Assembly: GCA_014706295.1 (NCBI GenBank)
Contig: JACSVZ010000006.1
Span: 30,541,629 to 30,605,628, forward strand
Length of the DNA: 64,000 bases
Direction of reading: 5' to 3'
Origin: Lycocorax pyrrhopterus obiensis
Lineage: Eukaryota > Chordata > Aves > Passeriformes > Paradisaeidae
The notes below the pieces were generated by a model, which had not been told where the DNA came from, made no database searches, and saw only the letters and a list, made by a program, of their open reading frames with translations. Position numbers and translations under genes: made by a program. Shown one piece after another: positions 51,277-64,000 of this stretch; position 1 is the first letter of the stretch, and the number at the start of each line of letters is the position of its first letter.

Positions 51277-54200
51277 GTTTGCAATTCGAACATAAGTAAC
51301 ACAGAAAGTGGTAATGTTTTACACTAGTTCCTCATGGTCTGTAGTGAATGGCACCTTGTGCTGAGTAAGAACTGCTGGAAGTTGGCTGGTAGAGTTTTCT
51401 TTCTCAGTACGGCCAGATCTATTTTTGCTGAAGATCCATATGGGAAAGCAGTACCAGCAGGCATTAAAGTGTGATAGAAAGCAAAAGTGAATCACCCTTC
51501 AGGCTTGCAGACAATGAAATAATGCATACTTACACAAACCATTAGTTCTCCTGAACTCCTTCATCCACTCCTGGGACCGTGTAACCTCTGCAACAGGTTG
51601 TAAGTGTCTTGCTAATTACATTTTTATAGTCTCGCACTCTGTATCAGTTTAACTTGAAATTCAGTCTTCCCTTTGTTTTCGCTTTTCCACCCTATAAACT
51701 GATATGCCCCACACTACTGAAGTACTGGGCTTCCTAGGAGAACTCAGTTGCCTGCAGAGGCAGATGTGCTAAATGGCAGTGCAAGGATGATTTGTTGAAG
51801 TAGATTTGGGAGCTGACATCTCATACTACCTGCAACACTGTCAAGGGAGAAACATTGTCAACAAGCTGTTAAAAATGACTTCTAATGGCTGAGCAAAGTA
51901 GATGAAACATCAAGAAAATCGCTTTGTTCTTTGTTCTTATTGATTGCCTAATTTAATTGGCATAGTTTTATTGAATTTTTTAACAGAACAAAATGAGATT
52001 TTAATGTAATCTCACTGAGGTTGGTTCTAATTAGATGTATTAATTTATTATGACTTTCTTGGTTACAAGAACTAAAACTCATTAATTTCTTTTGATGAAG
52101 TTATTTTAGACAAAGTCCCAAACCTTCCAGCTATCTGTACTCTTGGTTATGTTGGTGTATACTTAGTTGAGAATCTACAGAAGACTGAAGAGACCAAACA
52201 ACTTTACTTGTGTTGAAATTCAAATTCTAAAACCAGCTAAAAATATTGAAAACTTCCGATATTTTACAGATACAATTCTGGAAGATTTTCAGGCATTGAT
52301 ACACTTGTGGTATCGACCTCTGCAATTGTTGCAATAACAGTGAGCCAAGGCAAAGTAGATTACCTTGTTTGCATAACTCTTCAAGGGCTAATCAGCTTCC
52401 AGTCTCATGTTAATTCTTAATGACTTAAAAACCCAGATGGCAAAAGAAGATGTCAGCTTAATTTTGCTGGATTAGATGTTGAGTGATTTGCAATACAGTG
52501 CATTTTTGCTTTCAAGCAAGTTGCTTGAAATACGGTTTTATACACTTAATTTCATTTGTACAAGACAGTTTGGATCAGGAGTAGTCTTGAAATTCTGTTG
52601 TATCACTGAGATCTGATAATATCCTTCCAAGGTTTATGCGTTGACCACATGTGAGCTTTATTGGGACCATGAGGAGTGGGGTAGAAAGTTTATATAGATT
52701 CAAAGAACTGTTCTATACTGAGTATAGAGATGACTTTGCTGCCTGTTCTTTGGTGTCATTTGTGGGATGGTAGGTACTGGTGAGGGAATGCAAAGCTTTG
52801 TTAACACTGGACATTTTGGGATTTACAGTTTAAAGTTAGGAATATCACAGTGGTTTGCTATTTATTCACTCACTCTCCATTGTAAACCATGTTTTCTCAA
52901 CAATAACCTGCGTCTTACCTGTAAAGTATGGGATATACTATACTTAGAGTAACTCAAGTGTTACTTGAGTAGTTCAGATAAACTCAAGTGATGTTGACCC
53001 ACATCGCCCCTCTGATGATGAGACAAAAGAGCTGTTGAAAGAGAAGAGATGAAGGATAAACTGCTCTCTCATCTTCATTGGGTAGAATGGCATTGTCTGA
53101 GTGTTAGTGGTATTTATTTGTTTTACAGAAAAGTTGAGTTTTCTATATGTAAAAATTCTGTGGTTTTTACAGCTTTGTTCATTTAACAACACACGTAGAG
53201 AGACATTTTTACTGCCTTTTAGTCCTTTTTGAACAGAGCCAAATGGCTTAAACAGAATTTCAAGTTCAGGTATGTAATTGTTCAGAAACAATGTCTTTCT
53301 CTAGAAGTTTAATGTAACAGAGGCATAGAAGAGGATTCAGATGTCTCTCCTAAATACCTGCTATGTAATGCAATTTCTGGAAATGGGTAATAGACTGAGA
53401 AAGGAGCATTCTCTGACTCTATGAGAGACAACTTAGTGTGATTGCTAGTACTCCATGTTCTCTTTTGGAATGGCTGATTCATTAATGCACTGGTAGAGAA
53501 ATTACTGTTGAACAACTGACGTGAGTGGGGATGATGGCAAACTGGGGAGGTCATTAATTTGGACCAATGGTTTACATATTTTCTTTGACTTACATGGAGC
53601 TGGTGTACAGTCCTCAAGGGTGGTTCACAATTCCAGTTCCCAAGTGCTGTGTTAACTTTCAAATCAGTATGCTCATGAATGCTGACATTCAGACTGCTGT
53701 ATCTGTCTGTGCTCTGACAGGCAAATGAGAGAAGTTGGCTCCAACTTTGAATCATTTTGGTACATCTGCAAGTGGCCTTAGGCATTGTGTAACACTGAGG
53801 TAGCTAAGGGCAGTTGTGTAGATATGGCCTTAGCTTCTTTTGGATGAATTCCTGAAGTGTAAAATACCAATAATAATAGGGGGCTAATTCTTAGTTTCGT
53901 AGAGATATTGTCAGTAAAATACATTTAGTAAGTCTGTGGCTATGCTAAACATATTAGTGTCCTAATAAAATGTTACTAATTTTGCAGCAGTGGTCTATTA
54001 CGTAATTTTCTTTCTTTGAATCTTAATTGCTTTATTTTTCAGGCTCACATTTTTAAGAAAACCATATTATGATCTTAATTTCTCAAATCAGATTTCATGC
54101 ATTTTTGCTGGCAGAACAGGTCTACAGACATGTAAGGCACATAGAAAAATAATAAATCTTAGAATTTTGGAAGAGAAGATTGTGCATTAACCCTTCAGCT

Positions 54201-57200
54201 TTTTGTAGCCCTCCAAACAAAACTCAGAAAACAACAAAATGCAGTGAAATGTGAAGACTTGTTGGCAGTAGCATTTGTAAGTGGTCATTATTAACATGTC
54301 AGGAGTGTGTCTAGATTTCTGCTTTGGTGATGTTTTACTATGTGGCACAAACCCCGTCTGGTGTTTGCTTTTCCCCCTGCTCATTACTCTCTAATTGGAC
54401 ATTGGTCTTATGGAGCATTGTTCTTGCTGCTTCCATCTTGCAGTGTTTGAAAGACAGTGTAGCCCTTTTTCCCTCCCCTTGAATTCTGTAAGTGAAATAA
54501 GCCCTTTAGGAAGATAGTGTAAGAGAGAGTTTGCTAGGTAGAATTAGGAAAAAAACCCCCAACTCTTATGGTTACCTTGAGCTCTTGTTGCATGACCCAG
54601 AGACACCTTTCTGCTAAATCAGACTTGACTGAACACTTGCAACAGGCTGTGAATGCTCTGATGTTTGACAGCTCCTGTTTCAGGTTTCCTTCATGAGAGC
54701 ATGGTTCACTATCAACTGATCCACCCCTGAAATTGAATCTTAAAGCTTTCTGCAAGTACTATGCTGCACTCTCATCATGCGGCAGGGAAATAGTCTGTTG
54801 CTTGTTGTGACGGTGAAATGAGCCAGTGCTATGTGATTACCCTTCAGTTTGACTCTGGGAAGTAACTTGAACCTCATCAGATTGTGAGTTGTTTGGTTTC
54901 CCTGTGTAGGTGTGCACTCTTTTCACAGGCTTTCTGAAGTGTTGCTGTAATTGCTGATTTGTGTTGATTTTTCTTTTCACATAACACCATATGCTGCAGT
55001 TGAGAGATGCATTCATAACTTGTTTTCACACAGACTAAGTCCTGAATCACACACGCATTGTCTTGATGCAGTTTTCTTTGACAGTCAAGAAAGCCTCCTA
55101 CAGTTGTGGTTGCGTTAAAAGGCAGAAACCAGTAGTGAAAACCAGAAGACAAAATCTATATAGCCTAAACAAAGGTGGAATAATATAAAAAATGTGTAAA
55201 TGAACTTGTGATAGTTTCCCATTTGTGTCAGTTCAAAAAATGAAATACAAAAAGTTCACACAAAAAAGGAATTAAAAAATGCTTTAGGTGAAATGTTTCA
55301 ATTTTCTTGGGAAAAGAAGTGATACAGTAGTGGCACTGGGAGAAAATTATTGTTTCCATAAAAAAAACCCCAACAAACTTCTAAACAAAAAATGTTGTCA
55401 TAAATTTGGAGGAGGGTGAGTGTTTATGGATAATACCAAAAATGATAGATAAGTCTTAGAAAAACAGTGTTTATTCAAAGTGTTAAGTCAGTTTCAGTCA
55501 GTAGAGTGAGATTTCTGTGTTTGACAGCTCACTTTGTGTCTGTCTCTAATGGAGTTTTAGAGAAGAATGAAGGACATATCCAAGGCTAGGAACTGCCAGA
55601 GATAGGACCTGAGGCTAGACTTGTATCCATTCTGACAATACCTACATTCCTGGAGCTCTCCTGCCTTCTACCATTCTCTCCATCATTGGTGGACACAAGC
55701 TATTTTCTTTAAGTCAAGTCAATACCTTGGCCGTTATCAAAACAACTTGATGAGCCGGAAAGTCATTTTGCACTGCCTTTTCAAACTTAGAGAATTAAAT
55801 TCAATAACAGCACCTCAGATCTTTTGGGAGAAGTGACAGTCTAATCATTAAGGAACGTGTTCATTATGCAACCCCAGAATATATCTCACTGGGAGCAGGA
55901 GGAGATGTATTTGGTTATTGAGCTTTCTTTTCTTCACAAATTTTGTCAATACCTGTCTAGGGAGAATGAAAGTGTTCATTATTGTGAGACTTACTTTGTA
56001 ACCAGGATGTGCATGATAAGGATAAGAATATATTTATCAGTGGAAATTATATCATACCATATGATTGGCATATATGCAGTGATGATTTTTTCTTCTTGGT
56101 GTTTTAGCTTCCTTAAATTCACAGAAAGTTCAATTAATTCTTTTTGAGGTATGAATAAAAACATAATTAGTTTTTTTTCAGTTATCTAATATAATTATCA
56201 TGCTTCTTTCTTTTGAGTAAGTCACAGTGAGGGAGGCAGACAAATTCTGTTCCACTTGGTTACAACATTGCTTGGTTAGAATAATGCTTGTACTGTTTAC
56301 TTGTTAGGGTTGTTAAGCCATTATATTTTCCCTTGAAAGGGGTGTAAAGCTTGGACTCCACTTCCCAAAATTCTTGTTTTCTGGTGATCTGATTCATTTT
56401 GTAGGAATGGGTGGTCTTTTAATTGCTGAACCTCCATCTCACTCTTGTGTCTTCACTTCTGGAGCAGCTGAAAAGGTCAGTGCCAATCTGAGTCTCCTCT
56501 GCTGCATGCATCTGTAGAGCGTGGGACTGACCCCTTCTTGTTCGCTCTCTGAAGAGAGCCTTTCCTTGCGTGTCAAGTGCAGTAAGGGAGAGAAAGGGCA
56601 TTCCGTTTTGTGAAAACCTTTTCTACTTCAAATCTCTTTTCATTCTGATACAGGGTTAAACCTCCAGCTTCTGAAATTCTCTGTTAAAAATGAGGCTGCT
56701 GTCAGTGGCTTGGAATAGGTCACAAGACTGATTGTTTTGGAGATGCATGTCCTGAAGTGTTGGGAAGCTGAAGAGCTGGCAGAGCAACAGAGAAGGCAGG
56801 CTTTGAAGAGCACCAGAACTGCCCCTCTGCAGCAGCCTGCTGTGGGGAGGCAGGTGCATTTTTGGCCTTTCCTATTACTTTATTAGAAAGATGGTGGGTT
56901 CTTGGTGTGTGAGGGTCAAAGCAAAGGTGACTGAAGATTTTCTCTGCCCCCTCTCTCCTCTTCCACTCCCCTTGGACCCATAGGGAGTGAACACAGATGT
57001 CTCAGCTGAAAAGGACTTGTGGTGAAAGATTTCCAGGCATGATGGGGGAGGAAGGCCTGGGGTGTGCTACAGCATGTACTGGCCCCACAACTTTGAGGTA
57101 GTATTGGACTAAAAGCAGTCATATTGCATGCAGGTTGTTCTACATGGGTGCATTTTTGTCTCAGCATAGTGACACTGTTTTCCCAGTTGCTGTTTTCTTC

Positions 57201-58145
57201 TTTTGTAGGCATTATTTATGCAAAGAGTACTTTGCTTTTTATTAATTGCTTGTGATACTGTCCTGGGATACCTTAAGGTGCAGATAGTGAATGTCTATAC
57301 TCATTGTTTTGTCCTTTTATTGAATTTTGTGAAGTTAATAATTTAGCAGTAGCAATATAGCTAGTCATGATGGTGTTATTTCTGTCATGTTTCTGGTGTT
57401 TTCTGGAATAAGATAAAAGTTAAGACCTGGTATCAGTTGTTTCCTAGAATAAGAAAAGCCTTTTTAGGCATGATGTCTGGTTAGCTGTTTACTTCTTAAG
57501 AATGAATACGATAAAGTATCTGTAGCATACATACCCACTAGCCTATATTGTTATATCTGATAAATTCAAGGCATCTAATCCAAAGTCATACTCAGTTTCT
57601 GCAAGATTTTCTTTCAGAAGAATTGCAATCTTACCACAAGATTTAAACAACTGACTTTTAGCTCTCAGAGAAGAATGTCATTGTGCTTTTGAGAATCTCA
57701 TATAATGAAAAGCAGAACTTCATTGCATACTAACGTCATCTTAAGAAATTCTGATTAAAAATCTTAGAAGTTTAGGTGTAGGAAGTGTGGACAAAAGTTG
57801 AACTTTTTCTCTCATAGGACTTTTGATTTTTAACGATGCTGTATTTTTTAGAGCAGATTTATCATCTCCTAGATAATGCATTCAAGGCTTTTCTAGTGCT
57901 TGATTTATCAAGGAGACTGGCACTGAACTATTTTGTGTTTTATTCCAAGTACCATGAGGGTAAAAGTGACAAGGCTTCTGTCATTGATTGACTACTGCCA
58001 AATCACATTTCATGATTCTTCTCACTTTTTTTTTTCTGGAATTTTTCTTTTCTTTCTATCTCAGTTTGTATATTTTTCTGACATTTAAGCATCTCCTTTA
58101 GATGAAAGACACCACATTTTCTTCTTGGCTTACTGTATGACCTCT
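51277..58145. other. Unique AT-rich non-coding DNA
   Basis: No gene or repeat family is recognised. A cluster of CTCAAGTG-type motifs is at 52952-52990. The 158-codon - strand frame at 53309-53785 is the longest frame in the window not explained by a repeat, but it has no domain, signal or splice context that I recognise. Confidence 0.5.
52952..52990. repeat. Inverted and direct repeat of ACTCAAGTG
   Basis: ACTCAAGT (52952-52959) and ACTTGAGT (52963-52970) form an 8-bp inverted repeat with a 3-nt spacer. ACTCAAGTG recurs at 52982-52990. CTCAAGTG resembles the binding motif of NK2-class homeodomain proteins, but binding is not shown. Confidence 0.7.
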
Positions 58146-58150
58146 GGCAG
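58146..58150. repeat. Target-site duplication GGCAG (left; partner 58783-58787)
   Basis: GGCAG abuts the LTR on both sides without mismatch. Confidence 0.9.
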
Positions 58151-58782
58151 TGCCTTGGGGTGATTTTATAGTACTGTATTTCCCTTTCGTCTGCTTTATG
58201 CCCAGAAATGGGTCTCATAGCTTTAAGCTGGGTCCAGGAGAGGGGGAAGAGAAGCCGGGCAAATTCTTCAGCGCGGTTTGTGTTCAAGGACTCACACACA
58301 CTTGCCTGCGTCCTCACCGCTGCAGAGCCGAGGGAGCACCTTCCTGCTCTTAGCCAGCCTGTTAGCTGAGGCAAGGAATTTTCCCACACCGGCATACCAA
58401 AATCCTCTGGAATTTCTTCCTGTTCTAGAACTGTTCAGCCTAGCTGTGATCCAAGAACCAGACCATCGGACCCTGTGGACCGGCAGGGAGGCTGCAGGCA
58501 TGCCGCGTCCCGGCCTCGGGCCTCGGAAGGGGCCGAGCCAGCTACAGAGGGAACTCTAAATCCACCAGCTTTCTCTGCAGAGAGGAGGTTTATTATCTAA
58601 CATTACTCATTTTTTTTCTTTGCCCTGTGCTGGCACTCTGCTTGTTAAATAAATATTTTTTGTCACTTTCATCCAAGAAATTCCTTTCATATTGGTGGGG
58701 GAGGGAGTGCTGAAACCTGTCTTCTGTGGAGGAGATGTCCCTTCCAGGGTGTTTCCCCCTAAACTTGTCTCAAACCAAGACA
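58151..58782 (+). mobile_element. Solo ERV LTR, family A, copy 2 (inverted relative to copy 1)
   Basis: This 632-bp LTR is bounded by exact 5-bp duplications GGCAG at 58146-58150 and 58783-58787. Read in reverse it starts TGTCTTGGTTTGAGACAAGT and ends CACCCCAAGGCA, matching both ends of the copy at 1756-2393 in the same order, including the CTGGGCATAAAGCAGACGA block and the TATTTATTTAAC block. A + strand AATAAA at about 58646-58651 lies about 135 bp from the right edge, supporting + orientation. The segment at 58480-58545 is GC-rich with several CpGs. No retroviral internal region is present. The frames at 58003-58395, 58150-58559 and 58607-58822 cross or lie in the LTR and are not genes. Confidence 0.92.
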
Positions 58783-58787
58783 GGCAG

Positions 58788-61700
58788 TCACTTAGATCTT
58801 CTGTTCCTTGGTTTAATTGCATGTAGAAAGGAGAGATAGAACACCCATTGGCAAATATTTTAAGAATTATCCATTTGCAAATAAAAAAATTTTAAAGGGT
58901 TGTTGGGGTAAGTCAGAAGGGTTCCAGCCTGATGATTAACGAAAAAACAAAAACTGACCCTGCTGGATTGTCAGCTGTACAACTTGACTCGTGGTTTACC
59001 GAGCTTCCCATTTTGATCAGAAGGTCAAGAACAGATGAAACTGTGAGTGGATTTTGAATTGTGTCTCAGATATTCTCCTCAGCTTCTGCTGAGACTGGAT
59101 ATGAAGGATCTAGTCTGTGGTTCCCTCTATGGTATTTTAAAAATTTCTTACAAATAGCGGACATTGCTGTTTATTCACTTTACAGAAACCAATCAGGAAC
59201 CATAGTAAAACAGTCTTATAATGACCTTTTATATTATGTTTAAGTCAAAGAGTAACTCAGTTGGATTAATGTAACTTACACTTAGAAGTCACAGCCATAT
59301 TTGAGACTCTAGGAACATGGTCTTGTGTCAACTTCAACGCCTGAGTTACTGGCTGTATAAAAGTAGAAGAGAAGCTGAAAGCAATGATGAGTGTTTAACT
59401 TGCTATTCAGTAGCCTTTTGCCATTTATGTACCTGGGCAAAAACAAGACACAATTTGTGGTTCTGATGTATTCCTGAGAAAGCAGAGAGCTGTTGACTCT
59501 GCAGAAATAAGAGGTTTTTTAACATTTGGTTAGTACAGCTGTCAACGGATTGGCAAAATGTGAATGTGAATGATTGTTTTAATCCTGCTAAACATTTTCT
59601 TTGGCTGATCTCATGTATTTCATGCTAAAATTGATTTTAAACATGAATATAAGCAATCAGCTTCTTCCAGATCACTGCAACCCATACTGTCTGTAGGCAA
59701 AGGCATATATGATAAGGGCTAGCAGCAACTGGCTTAAATATTGATTTTTGACTCTGTCTTCTTTCCTAATAATCAAGAAGACGTGTGAAAAATTCTCCTT
59801 CCAAATTGTTATTATGAAGTATTTCTCTGGACAGCACAAGAAGAAAATACTGAAAAGGTTTATTTATTTTTTTTATTTTTACAAGTAGTGTAGAACAGCT
59901 GCTTTCAGATAGCAACCCAACCTCACAGGGTGCTTACAAGAACGAAACGTGGGGTAAAGGCCGTATTTTGGGTGACATTTCTGAAATAGGCACCTACTTT
60001 TTGAAACCTGAGGTTCAAGGAGCAGCTACAGCGTTCAGAATTTTTGAAAGCACTGTATGACTAATACGTTTAATGTGTCCAGATATTTGAACTTAAATTG
60101 CCTCTCTTGCCCTTGCAGAGTAGATACTGCTAGTATTTGACTGGAAGTTCTTCCATTTTTTTCCCCAAGAATGTTATTTATTTGTTAGTCAATGATTCCC
60201 TAAAGGTGTTAGAGATGAGCTAGCTTTGCTGTGGTCCTAGGACTTTATTTGAGATGATTTCTGCAGGAGGTCCTGCTGGCTGTGCTTATCACTTCAGCTG
60301 TATGTCTGCAAAAGTGATTGGGAAAGTGGAGACCCCTGTTGCTAGTGATCTAAGAGGTGAGGACAGACTTCAAACTCCCTCCATGTTTCTTAACATGTAA
60401 TCAACCTTGTCTAGGAGAAGTCTAGCTAGCACATTTGGCAGCTAGCTGAATACTCATGGTGTGTAGAGTTTGGTAATCCTCTGGAATTCCTTGAAAAAAT
60501 GTAAGTAGTGAGACAAAAGCCTGCCTAAAGAAATTGTTAGTGTTCAGAGAGGTGATCTACTGGTGTTGTCTATTCTGCTTTCCAGAACATTGAGAATGGC
60601 TTGTGGTTTGAAATGTGTCCAGAAGTGAACAGCTTCTTCTTGTGCTCCTGAGTGCAGCTGTCATTTTTTAGGTTTCACGGAGAATTTGAAGAAAAGTCTG
60701 TGCTGTGTCTCAGCTAAGGTTGTGTACATGGCTATGGGGAGAGCTGATGAGAATTTCCACTGCATTACATTGTGGAGAAGTCAGGAGGAAGTACAGCTGG
60801 CAATGAAAGACTCCAGCCTTAAACATAACTGCGTGTGATGACTGTGCTTAGAGAACAGCTTCCTTTCATAATGGCTTGACCATTGTGCATTGACTAAAAA
60901 AGGATGTTGGGTGAATGGCGTAGGCAGGATGACTGACCTTTTGACTGGTCATTTTGATGGGTACCATAATGCAGTAGCCACTTAGGTCCCTCTAGGTCAG
61001 GCTCTGCACCCTAATCTGTCCAGTTGCCTTTAGAATTGTATGAGTATTAATATAGCATAACTTTTTTTTCAGCCACTAGTTGTGCTTTTGAAAGAATTCC
61101 CTCCTAACCACTTCTCTGTGGTATGTTAATCCTTTTGAATCCTGAGCAGCAGTTACGACACCTTGCCTCTTACTGTGACACAGATTGGTTTCACACACAA
61201 ATTAGCCAGGTTACACAGAGTGATGAATGACTTGTTTTAATGCAAGACTCCTGCTATATTGTCAGACAGACAACGATACAAAATAGTAGCTTACAAACTT
61301 CAAAAGGATTCTACCAAGCTAAGTAAAGTAATAGTAAGTGTAGCTCTCCTGCATAGTTTTTGTTGAAATGTTGATAATCCACTTGCCATGGTTGGATTTT
61401 AATTTGTGATGTCATTGTTCTATACTAGTACTGAAACTACTACCTCAGAGAATAACAAGAAAATGATTTTGTTTAGATAAATAAAAAATCTGTTTGTCAT
61501 GCGTTAGGATGTTGATTTTGTATTTAACATATCAGAATATTTAAATATCTCATATTAATTCCTTTGCATTTTATTAATGCTATTATGATATGCTTTCTGA
61601 AACATTTATTTTCACTTATTTTTAACCTGCACAGGCATTTATAGGATTCTGGTTATACATTTTAGGAAAACAGCCTGAACTTTAACAGTAACGCTGAAAC

Positions 61701-62500
61701 AAACATACAGTGGATAATTGATCAATTTGAATTACTTTACTACTGTGCATTTTATAACGCGCCTGCACTGATTTTATTTCATCAGAATTTAGACTTGTAA
61801 GCCGCTTTCAGCCACTATATTGTCATGTTTTATTTTTTCCTTATTAAAATAGTTACTACTTTAACATTTGTTAAATTTTAATCAACATAAAGTTCATTAA
61901 AATGTGAGTTTAAATAGCTCGTTGGTGGCTGTGGTTGCCCTGCAAAAAACCAACTGAGTCTTTTCCCTACCCTCTCCCTCTCTCCTGCTCTCCAAGTCCA
62001 ACTATGTGGGCTCCAAATATTTATTGTTTTGTTCTACTTTACTACTTAACATAAAGGTTATTTTTCATATCTACGTGGACTGCAAAGTTACATGTATGAT
62101 TGAGAGACTGTACTGCAGATTTGTCTGCCTATTTGAGTTGTGCTTTGGTTTCCCTGGTGGAAGAGAGTGTAGGAATTTAAATGCTTTCAATTTTGGGTCT
62201 AGACTTGCTAAATAATGAATCACTTTCCTTTCTTTAGTGATCTGATGATTTAAGGAGTAGAAAAGGAAAGAAGTCCTAGTTGGTGTGGCAAACTTGATTT
62301 GGGAAATTCTCTTTCAAGGTCTAAAACAAGAGTTGAGAAAAGTTTCTTTGAATGTTTATCTGTTTATTTTCGTTCATACACCCGTCCTCAGATCTCTAAC
62401 TTTCCTTGTGAGCACTGAATTTTTTGCCTCTAGGAGATGAAAAGGCTGATATTTTTAAAGCAATGCAACTGTTGTCTTTGTGAGCAGAAGCTTTTCCTTT
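58788..62500. other. Unique AT-rich non-coding DNA
   Basis: No gene or mobile element is recognised. The part at 61660-61920 has many TTAAT and ATTAA motifs and a CpG-containing ATAACGCGCC. Confidence 0.5.
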
Positions 62501-62554
62501 GCCACGCTTGGCTTTTAATGCTGGACTGAAAAGCCATGCTTGGCTTTTAATGCT
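62501..62554. repeat. 22-bp direct repeat, 32-bp period
   Basis: 62501-62522 and 62533-62554 differ at one base (C versus T at unit position 5). The shared core GGCTTTTAATGC occurs a third time at 62809-62820. Confidence 0.95.
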
Positions 62555-64000
62555 CATTTAATAAGGAATTTAATGCCGACAGAGTCAGATTTGATGTGAG
62601 CCGCTGGCTGTGCTCTGGTTTAGGGAGTACACATGTGCTTTGCCTGCTTTCTTGCTTGGAAAGGGTGACATGACCTTGAGAACCGAAGCATGCCAGGACA
62701 CTTGCCTAGGAGTGAAGCAGGGCAGACATGCCGTTCAGGTATCCCTCTGGAGACAGCCACACTTGGGCTGTGTTAGAATCATTACAAAGGCTTAGCTTGG
62801 AAGTCTGCGGCTTTTAATGCCATTTCATGGTAGTAAAACTTGTTGTCCCACCAGCTAAAAGAGTGGGTGTTTTAATAGAATAAGCATTTGATTAATGGAA
62901 CAACGTGTACTGTACAGAAGAAATGATCATAAAAAGCTGCTTTTTAATGGTCTAAAGTACCTTTTGCAGCTTGGAACCTTTTATCACCTTGTAAATCGCC
63001 CCTTGAGATGAATAGTTGAAGTTAGACAAGGCACGCTTCCATTACCAGCATATCCTCCTTCAGATATTATTATAGAACTTGGGCTGCAGCTGCTTCAAAG
63101 TTGCCCTTCTCACTAACACATTTTTACATCTTGCTTTCATTATGCCAAGGCGCATTCTGTGTTATTGCAGTGGCTTTGCTTTTAATAGTCTTCTTGATGA
63201 AAACATTCAGACCTGAGGGAGGTCCACTATTTCTCCTTATCCTTCTCTTACAAGGTGGTGACCATTTTTTGCTACTTTTGTTCTGTTTTATAGATAATGT
63301 TCAAAGGTGCTAGTTAACAAGACTTAAACATACTCAGGAGGAGAGGAAAAGGCATAATAACGCCTACTTTAAACCAAATATAGGAGAGAGAATAAAGTTA
63401 TGTCATTTTCATTATGGAGGATTGAAAACTTCTCATTGCTTTCAGTGGGAGTATAAGCAGGAAAATAAAAAACATGACCCTAACAGCAAACAGATGGCAT
63501 TCCCCTTTCTGTGATTTTGTACACTTTTGAAGTTATAGAGGAACCACATAAGCAGTCATGCTTTCAATTATTTTCCCCACTAACACAGGCAGACACAAAA
63601 TTTATTCATTTTTTCTGACTGATTACTCTTCCATTCCAGGCAGTGTGTCTGAGCTCTAAATTCTCTTATGTGAAAGAAAGGAAAATAAACTTCAGAAACG
63701 TTTTGGTCTCAAAACCAAAGGAAATATTTACTAAGTTTAAATTTTTATTCTGCTAGCCTCTCTCTTATTTTATCCTTCTTAGGAATTAGAATGGAGGCTG
63801 CAATGATGTGGCTTCAATTTAGTAGAGATGAGCACCCAGAAACTCTACTTTTCCATAAGAGGCATCTCTCCACAGAATGAATGGAAGACCCTTTCAAGTT
63901 CCTTGTTTTCCCCTTTCTCCATCATTGCTGAGATAGACAATGAACAGCCAGATTTAATAATTTTCCTTCACAATAATAGTAAGAAATCTGTTATCTCATG
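62555..64000. other. Unique non-coding DNA
   Basis: No gene is recognised. The frames at 62610-62795 and 63101-63313 are short and have no splice or domain support. Confidence 0.5.

Noticed and set aside
53309..53785. 158-codon frame on the - strand
   Set aside because: It has no recognisable domain or splice context. A frame of this size can occur by chance across 64 kb and six frames.

Overview
The window looks like non-coding nuclear DNA from a bird, most likely a neoavian and possibly a songbird. The evidence is the repeats: three CR1 LINE fragments (two on the + strand, one on the - strand), six avian-type endogenous-retrovirus LTRs, and one short element with a tRNA-Ile-like head joined to a CR1 tail, an architecture I associate with the SINE described from zebra finch. 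The unique sequence is AT-rich, with no CpG island outside LTR sequence, no rRNA, no functional tRNA, no CRISPR and no bacterial-style operon. I find no protein-coding gene I can name. Nearly all longer open frames are chance frames, or frames running through or antisense to LTR and CR1 sequence. The window is best read as intergenic DNA or part of a long intron.

Layout. 1-1755 is unique AT-rich DNA. A solo LTR (family A) sits at 1756-2393 between ATTTG duplications. 2399-18036 is unique DNA with a 25-bp tandem duplication (7061-7110) and a perfect 30-bp AT palindrome (12967-12996). A family B LTR lies at 18037-18621 and has no clean target duplication. 18627-30893 is unique DNA with a CAA/TAA-type simple repeat (21328-21390), a TA microsatellite beside a 12-bp-arm palindrome (25049-25100), and two speculative exon-like segments (26912-27140 on -, 29282-29371 on +). 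A second family B LTR lies at 30899-31481 between AAAGT duplications, followed by a CR1 fragment (about 31998-32415, +).

A polypurine GGAA tract (34449-34560) leads into another CR1 fragment (about 34605-35225, +). A 913-bp LTR (family C) fills 37133-38045 between CTGGA duplications. The tRNA-derived SINE is at 46545-46677 (-), and the longest CR1 copy is at about 47277-48430 (-), with an intact-looking 3' end but frameshifted coding sequence. A family D LTR lies at about 50436-51276. A second family A LTR, in the opposite orientation to the first, lies at 58151-58782 between GGCAG duplications. The last 5 kb is unique and contains a 12-mer repeated three times near 62.5-62.8 kb.

These elements do not work together as a system. 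They are independent insertions, all broken or reduced to LTRs. I did not find a previously undescribed biological system here. The more interesting points are exact insertion boundaries, LTR pairs able to recombine, the SINE, two strict palindromes, small motif clusters, and two weak exon candidates that an alignment or RNA-seq could settle.
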